From positions 1,302,001 to 1,366,000 of the forward strand of contig NZ_JAUSQV010000001.1 in the NCBI RefSeq assembly GCF_030811475.1: a stretch of DNA of 64,000 bases. Reading direction: 5' to 3'. Under the pieces are notes generated by a model. That model searched no databases. It was not told the origin of the DNA and saw only the letters and a program-made list of their open reading frames with translations. Below, piece after piece: positions 59,670-64,000 of this stretch (its first letter is position 1; each line of letters starts with the position of its first letter). The stretch is from Nakamurella flavida. GTDB taxonomy: Bacteria; Actinomycetota; Actinomycetes; Mycobacteriales; Nakamurellaceae. Position numbers and translations under genes: made by a program.

Positions 59670-60379
59670 CAACGTCTGCTTTCCGTGTCGATCGTGTCGA
59701 TCGTGTCGATCTCGGGGAGCAACGGCCCCAGCGAGGGCAGTTCCTCCAGGTGCGACAGGCCCAGTCGTTCCAGGAACAGCTCGGTCGTCCGGTACTGCAT
59801 GCCGCCGGTGTCGCTGTCCGGTCCGGCCTCCTCGATCAGGCCGCGGGCGGTCAACGTCCGGACCACCCCGTCCACGTTGACCCCGCGCACCGCGGCGATG
59901 CGCGACCGGGTCACCGGCTGGCGGTAGGCGACCACGGCCAGGGTTTCCAACGCCGCCCGGGACAGCCTGGTCTGCGTTCCGTCCAGGACGAACCGCTCCA
60001 CCACCGGCGCGAACCGGTCCCGCGTGTAGAGGCGCCAGCCACCGCCGATCTCCCGCAACTCGATCCCCGACCCGCGCTGCGTGTAGTGCGCGGCGAGGTC
60101 GAGCAGTTCGGACCGTACCCGGTCGGCGGGGTGCCCCACCGCCGTGGTCAGCGCCGATTCGGTCACCGGGGAGTCCACGACGAGCAGCACCGCCTCCAGT
60201 GCGCCGGCCAGATCGTGGTCGGCGACCACCGGGCCACCGACGGGCAGCGACAGCTGGGTCTCGGGCTCGGGGGTGTCGGAAGGGACGCCCACGGGAAGGT
60301 CGGCAGGCCCGTCGGCGGGGGTCGTGCCGCCGGCGGTCGATCCGGGCGCCGACCCGGGGACGGACTCGGGGGCGCTCAC
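59669..60379 (-). CDS. scpB: Segregation and condensation protein B
   Basis: A 236-residue ScpB, the winged-helix partner that binds ScpA and SMC to organise the chromosome. ALEAVLLVVDSPVTESALTT, ALETLAVVAYRQPVTRSRIA and RGVNVDGVVRTLTARGLIEE are the wHTH hallmarks. It has a 50-residue Pro-rich N-terminus. The C-terminus ends in a triple IDT repeat. The GTG at 60377-60379 overlaps the scpA stop (GTGA). Confidence 0.95.
   Translation of the reverse strand: MSAPESVPGSAPGSTAGGTTPADGPADLPVGVPSDTPEPETQLSLPVGGPVVADHDLAGALEAVLLVVDSPVTESALTTAVGHPADRVRSELLDLAAHYTQRGSGIELREIGGGWRLYTRDRFAPVVERFVLDGTQTRLSRAALETLAVVAYRQPVTRSRIAAVRGVNVDGVVRTLTARGLIEEAGPDSDTGGMQYRTTELFLERLGLSHLEELPSLGPLLPEIDTIDTIDTESRR
59685..59711 (-). 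repeat. Triple 9-bp tandem repeat at the end of scpB
   Basis: The unit GTGTCGATC occurs three times head to tail on the plus strand, encoding I-D-T three times near the ScpB C-terminus on the minus strand. Because the unit is nine bases, copy-number change would keep the frame. Confidence 0.85.
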
Positions 60380-61242
60380 TCGTACTCCTCCTCGGTACCG
60401 GCCGAGGACCGGGCACCGGCGCCGGTCCAGCGGACGGTCAACTCGCCCAGCGGTTCGGGCTGCTGGAAGGCCACCGCGGACTCCCGGTACAGGTTGAGCA
60501 GCCCCAGGAAACGGGCCACCACCTCGAGCACCTGGGTGCATCCGGCGGTGAGTTCCCGGAAGTCGGCCACTCCGCGATCCACGAGCATGGCCCTGATCAC
60601 CGCGGTGTGTTCGGCGACCGACACCGGCGAGGCGTGGATGTGGTCGATGTTGACCGTGGGCGGCGGCTTGGGCCGGAACACCGCCGCGGCCAGCTCGGCG
60701 AACGCGGTGGCGTCCATGCCGATGCGCACCTCGGGCAGCAGGCCCAGGTACCGCTCCTCCAGGGTGACCGCCCGCGGGTAGCGCCGTAGAGCGCCGGACT
60801 CCAGCTCGGCGAACAGCATCGCGACCTGCTGGTAGGCCCGGTAGGCCAACAGTCGGGCGAAGAGCAGGTCCCGGGCCTCCAGCAGCTCCAGGTCCTCGGG
60901 GTTGTCGGCCTCCGGATCGGGCAGCAGGCGCGCGGCCTTCATCTCCAGCAGGGTGGCCGCGACGACGAGGAACTCGGTGACCTGGTCGAGGCTCCAGTCG
61001 CTGCCGGCACCACGGATCAACGCGATGAACTCGTCGGTGACGGTGTGCAGGGCGACCTGGGTCAGGTCCATCCGGCGCTGGCTGATCAGTTGCAGCAGCA
61101 GGTCGAACGGGCCGTCGAAGTTCTCCAGGGTGACGTGGAACGACCGGCGGCCCGACACCGGACCGGCGGGCACCGGAGGTGGCTCCGCCTGCCCGGGCGT
61201 GGGCGGCCCGTCGACGGGCACATTCTCGGTGACGGTCACCAC
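60376..61242 (-). CDS. scpA: Segregation and condensation protein A
   Basis: A 288-residue kleisin that bridges SMC and ScpB. The N-terminal ENFDGPFDLLLQLISQRRMD, EFLVVAATLLEMKAARLLP, LEARDLLFARLLAYRAYQQV and the C-terminal CTQVLEVVARFLGLLNLYRE are conserved kleisin elements. It forms a unit with scpB and parA. The GTG at 61242 starts at MVTVTENVP; a second GTG follows immediately. It is coupled to scpB. Confidence 0.95.
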   Translation of the reverse strand: MVTVTENVPVDGPPTPGQAEPPPVPAGPVSGRRSFHVTLENFDGPFDLLLQLISQRRMDLTQVALHTVTDEFIALIRGAGSDWSLDQVTEFLVVAATLLEMKAARLLPDPEADNPEDLELLEARDLLFARLLAYRAYQQVAMLFAELESGALRRYPRAVTLEERYLGLLPEVRIGMDATAFAELAAAVFRPKPPPTVNIDHIHASPVSVAEHTAVIRAMLVDRGVADFRELTAGCTQVLEVVARFLGLLNLYRESAVAFQQPEPLGELTVRWTGAGARSSAGTEEEYE

Positions 61243-61246
61243 CGAC

Positions 61247-62254
61247 TCACCGGGCGATCACTTCCCGGGCCAGCGTCCGGTAGGCCTCGGCGCCCGGGGA
61301 CGACGGCGCGTAGCTGGTGATCGGTTCGCCGGCCACGGTGGTCTCCGGGAACTTGACCGTGCGGGAGATCATCGCGTCGAACACCTGGTCGCCGAACCGT
61401 TGGATGAGCAGCGACACCACCTCGCGGGCGTGCACGGTCCGGCCGTCGTACATGGTGACCAGCACCCCGTCGACGGTCAGGTCCGGGTTGATCCGGTCCT
61501 GCACCTTGGCCACCGTGTCGACCAGCAGGGCGACACCGCGCAGGGAGAAGAACTCGGCGGCGACCGGCATCAGCACGCCGTGCGCGCAGGCCAGGGCGTT
61601 GACCGTGAGCAGCCCGAGGGAGGGCTGGCAGTCGATGAGGATGTAGTCGTAGGCGTGCAGCACCGGACGCAGCGCGCGGGCCAGGGTGTGCTCGCGACCG
61701 ACCTCGTTGATCAGCTGCACCTCGGCCGCGGACAGGTCGATGTTGGCCGGGATGAGGTCGAGGTTCTCCACCGAGGTCGGCATGAGGACGTCGGTGATCG
61801 CCGTCTTCGAGCCCAGCATCAGGTTGTAGATGGTGTGGTCGAGCTCGTGCGAGGCCACCCCGAGCCCGGCGGAGAGCGCACCCTGCGGATCCAGGTCGAC
61901 CAGCAGCACCCGTCGGCCGTAGCCGGCCAGGGCCGCACCCAGGTTGATGACCGAAGTGGTCTTGCCGACTCCGCCCTTCTGGTTGCAGACGGCGACCACG
62001 CGGGCCGGGCCGTGGCTGGTCAGCGGGGCGGGCTGCGGGTCGCGGCCGTTCATCGCGCGGACGGAGGGCGAGGTGGACAGCGAACCCGAGCGGGTCGGTT
62101 CGACGGCGGGGGCGGCGGGCATCTCGGGCTCGAACAGGGTGCTGCGGGCCGGTCGCCCGGGCTGCTCCCCCATCGGCTGCTCACCGGTCGACTGCTCCCC
62201 GGACGGCTGGTCCGCCGCCGAGTCCGCCCAGTGGGCCTGTCCCGCTTCGCTCAT
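61247..62254 (-). CDS. parA: ParA family chromosome-partitioning ATPase
   Basis: A 335-residue ParA/Soj-type ATPase with the deviant Walker A motif CNQKGGVGKTTS (K93-T99), the D in LLVDLDPQGALSAGLG, and the switch LIDCQPSLGLLTVNAL. The 80-residue N-terminal extension is Gln/Pro-rich and of unknown role. No parB gene is adjacent; this is the scp-linked paralogue (as Rv1708) rather than the origin copy. The ATG at 62252-62254 has GGGAG eight bases upstream. Probably the first gene of the parA-scpA-scpB-rluB-cmk-plsC-der run. Confidence 0.93.
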   Translation of the reverse strand: MSEAGQAHWADSAADQPSGEQSTGEQPMGEQPGRPARSTLFEPEMPAAPAVEPTRSGSLSTSPSVRAMNGRDPQPAPLTSHGPARVVAVCNQKGGVGKTTSVINLGAALAGYGRRVLLVDLDPQGALSAGLGVASHELDHTIYNLMLGSKTAITDVLMPTSVENLDLIPANIDLSAAEVQLINEVGREHTLARALRPVLHAYDYILIDCQPSLGLLTVNALACAHGVLMPVAAEFFSLRGVALLVDTVAKVQDRINPDLTVDGVLVTMYDGRTVHAREVVSLLIQRFGDQVFDAMISRTVKFPETTVAGEPITSYAPSSPGAEAYRTLAREVIAR

Positions 62255-62576
62255 CGCCGTCGCTCCCGTTCTTCCCCGCGGCCGGCCGCGGTCGTCCGCG
62301 GTCCGATCGGACCGGTCGTCGGACCGGACCGGTCGAGCCCGAACCGCTCGGCTGCACGACCGGCCTACCCTATGTCCCCACGGCCACGGCGGACCGCAGG
62401 CCCAGCCGCCCCGCCGGACCGCCCGGGTGCCGTCCGTCGCCACTTCACCCGTTCGGACCTGCACCGGCGATATCCTTCGCCCGCCGGGCCGGGTGTGACG
62501 GGGCCGGATCGATGCGCGACGTGAGCAGCGAGACGTGAGCGGTGACCCGCGAGGGTCCGGGCAGGAAGGCACCGGC

Positions 62577-63176
62577 ATGACGTATCCCTTCGAAGGCGCT
62601 GACGGGCGGCTCTACCAGGTGCCCCAGTTCGCCGGGCAGCAACCCGGTCAGGCCTACCCCGGTGCCCAGTACGTGCCGCCGCCGGCCTACGCCGGCGAGG
62701 TGTACCGGCCGGCCGCCGTCGTCCTGCCGGCGACCGGGCGGTGGACGGTCAAGCCGGGCCCGTACATCGCCGGGGTCGCGGCCACCGCACTGGTCGCCGC
62801 CCTGGTCGCACTCATCGGCGAACTCATCGCCGGTGGGCTGCTCAAGCTGAACACGGTGCCGCCCAGGATGTTCGGGCTGACCAACCACTCGCACCGCAGC
62901 ATCGCCGCCGCCGTGGTCGCCGCCATCGTGCTCGGCATCCTGCTGTGGGTGCTCATCCTGACCAGCCCACAGGCCCGCACGTTCTTCGCATGGATCGCCG
63001 GGCTGCTGACCGTGGTCGCCACCCTGCTGCCGTTCACCACCACCGACGTGCTGCGCGACTCGCTGGCCACCGCCGTCATCAACGCGGTCGCCGGGGTGTC
63101 CATCCTGGTCCTGCTCAACGGGGTGGCCGGCCGGACGATGATCCCCCGCGCACCGGAACCGGCACCGGAACGCTGA
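62577..63176 (+). CDS. DUF6069-like four-helix membrane protein
   Basis: A 199-residue protein with a Gln/Tyr/Pro-rich N-terminus (about 60 residues) and four hydrophobic segments (about 65-90, 105-130, 135-155 and 160-185), as in DUF6069-type actinobacterial membrane proteins. Function unknown. The ATG at 62577 with GGAAGG upstream is used instead of an earlier GTG. It is divergent from parA and ends before a strong terminator. Confidence 0.75.
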   Translation: MTYPFEGADGRLYQVPQFAGQQPGQAYPGAQYVPPPAYAGEVYRPAAVVLPATGRWTVKPGPYIAGVAATALVAALVALIGELIAGGLLKLNTVPPRMFGLTNHSHRSIAAAVVAAIVLGILLWVLILTSPQARTFFAWIAGLLTVVATLLPFTTTDVLRDSLATAVINAVAGVSILVLLNGVAGRTMIPRAPEPAPER

Positions 63177-63193
63177 TCCTCCGCGGTACGACG

Positions 63194-63226
63194 AAGGCCG
63201 GTCACCCCTGGGGGGTGACCGGCCTT
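63194..63226. terminator. Terminator between 63176 and the DUF1540 gene
   Basis: AAGGCCGGTCACCCC pairs perfectly over 15 bp with GGGGTGACCGGCCTT around a 3-base loop and is followed by TTCG. It lies 17 bases past the membrane-protein stop; the convergent DUF1540 gene ends 61 bases further. Confidence 0.9.
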
Positions 63227-63287
63227 TCGCGTCTCACGCTGCGGAACGTCGTGGTCCGCCGGTCGCTCCGTGACCGGCGGCCCGGGC

Positions 63288-63587
63288 TCAGCGGGCCTGG
63301 AAGGTCAGGCAGTCGGCGACGTCGGCGCCCGCGCCGATCTTCACCGACGGGGCCGAGCACTCGAGCGAGGCGTTGAAGACGCACTCGGCGCGCTGGCAGG
63401 CGCCGACCTGGGAGGTGACGCGGCCGAGGCCGCCCTTCGAGGACAGCGGGATGAAGGTGGCGCACTGGGCGTCCGCCCCGGCCCCACCGATCGTGATGGC
63501 GAAGGCGTGGCAGCCGGAGTGCTCGTTGTAGGAGCAGCCGGTGGCGGTGCACTCGGTGACGGTGGGCATTTCCAGGGAAGCGGTCAT
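63288..63587 (-). CDS. DUF1540 protein with two Cys-rich repeats
   Basis: A 99-residue protein with two DUF1540 motifs. The first has cysteines in ECTATGCSYNEHSGCHAFAI and AQCATF; the second in GACQRAECVFNASLECSAP and DCLTF. Four cysteines per repeat suggest metal binding. The role is unknown. The ATG at 63585-63587 has a good GGAGGA site. TAGCGT (63673-63678) is a possible -10, so the leader would be about 78 bases. The 184 bases before xerD hold no other gene. Confidence 0.9.
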   Translation of the reverse strand: MTASLEMPTVTECTATGCSYNEHSGCHAFAITIGGAGADAQCATFIPLSSKGGLGRVTSQVGACQRAECVFNASLECSAPSVKIGAGADVADCLTFQAR

Positions 63588-63771
63588 GAGGTCCTCCGGA
63601 GCGGTTCGAGACGGTGACCCGACGTCCGCCGTTCGGCGATCGCGTCCGGCCACACCAGGGTGGTCGAGAAGGACGCTAAACCCCGAGAACGATTCGCGCT
63701 AGCAAGGTTGTACTGCCTAACTCGCAGGTCAGAGTGGGTATGAGGCAAGGGAACCCTAACCCGACGAGTGG

Positions 63772-64000
63772 TCAGCGGGCCCGCGGATGGGCCGTCGCGT
63801 AGACCTCGCGCAGGGCGTCCACGGTGACCAGCGTGTAGATCTGCGTGGTCGTCACCGAGGCGTGGCCCAGCAGTTCCTGGACCGCGCGCACGTCCGCCCC
63901 GCCCTCCAGCAGATGGGTGGCGAAGGAGTGCCGCAGCGTGTGCGGGGACACACCGGCGGCGTCACCCGGGCCCGACCCGCCGGCCGAGGGCCCGACCCCG
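63772..64000 (-). CDS. xerD: Site-specific tyrosine recombinase XerD (3' end)
   Basis: The last 76 codons of a XerC/D-type recombinase that resolves chromosome dimers at dif. [39 protein letters not shown] (catalytic H-x-x-R and Tyr) and [11 protein letters not shown] are the family C-terminus. The 5' part lies beyond the window. A Gly/Pro/Ser-rich insert (about 14 residues) precedes S-P-H-T-L-R-H. It lies upstream of parA-scpAB as in mycobacteria. Confidence 0.95.
   Translation of the reverse strand, partial: GVGPSAGGSGPGDAAGVSPHTLRHSFATHLLEGGADVRAVQELLGHASVTTTQIYTLVTVDALREVYATAHPRAR

Noticed and set aside
63741-63759. Possible iron-box (IdeR/DtxR) upstream of the DUF1540 gene
   Set aside because: The 19-base sequence matches the consensus at only about 12 positions, fewer than accepted boxes.

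Overview
The window is a very GC-rich, almost wholly coding stretch of chromosome from an actinobacterium. The family content (DUF3046, PspM, GarA/OdhI-type FHA protein, SigE-like sigma factor, DUF6636, DUF1540) and several blocks with mycobacterial gene order place it in the Actinomycetia. A Nakamurella/Frankineae-like organism would fit, but that placement is inference. No insertion sequence, integrase of a mobile element, phage gene or CRISPR array was seen.

Layout. 1-2.6 kb: recA (5' part) with a LexA-type box, a DUF3046 gene and pspM-pspA, a mycobacterial-like recA/envelope-stress neighbourhood. 3-5.1 kb: a secreted binding-protein-like gene and a frameshifted septum-formation-like secreted protein. 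5.1-16.3 kb: gcvP behind a glycine riboswitch, an MFS exporter with its MarR regulator, then a conserved run of MerR, bifunctional nuclease, MerR, garA, gcvH, DUF881, sbp, DUF881 and pgsA. It links glycine cleavage, 2-oxoglutarate flux control and envelope genes. 16.4-24.3 kb: housekeeping genes (Nudix, pabB, UDP-glucose pyrophosphorylase, aldR/ald) and an ArsR-MFS divergon, DUF3224 and OsmC. 24.3-39 kb: accessory region with secreted hydrolases (GH16, two serine hydrolases), lipoproteins, a K+ channel, a MerR/SnoaL group, a broken VOC gene with its WYL regulator, and a LysE exporter. 39.2-45.9 kb: a SorC-regulated catabolic cluster (SDR, two-subunit transketolase, glycerol-kinase-like FGGY kinase) next to a RibBA whose GTP cyclohydrolase II half has lost its active-site loop. 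45.9-55.7 kb: PadR/membrane pair, L,D-transpeptidase, TetR-GH13 divergon with a perfect operator, TmpA-like membrane oxidoreductase, frameshifted SigE-like sigma factor with a membrane partner, tRNA-Pro(GGG) and a FetB-like permease. 55.7-64 kb: the core block der-plsC-cmk-rluB-scpB-scpA-parA, a membrane protein, a DUF1540 protein and the 3' end of xerD.

Regulation. At least a dozen genes have a TANNNT hexamer ending 6-7 nt before the start codon, the signature of leaderless mRNAs. Others have strong Shine-Dalgarno sequences or are coupled through ATGA/GTGA overlaps. Three genes (near 4.65, 34.8 and 54.1 kb) each carry one apparent single-base frameshift, which may be real decay or assembly error.

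The most interesting features are the SorC/transketolase/RibBA cluster, the GarA protein lacking one of its two adjacent phospho-threonines, the triple-repeat serine hydrolase, a 23-codon leaderless ORF coupled to its neighbour, and several well-defined operators (22.15, 41.5 and 49.15 kb).
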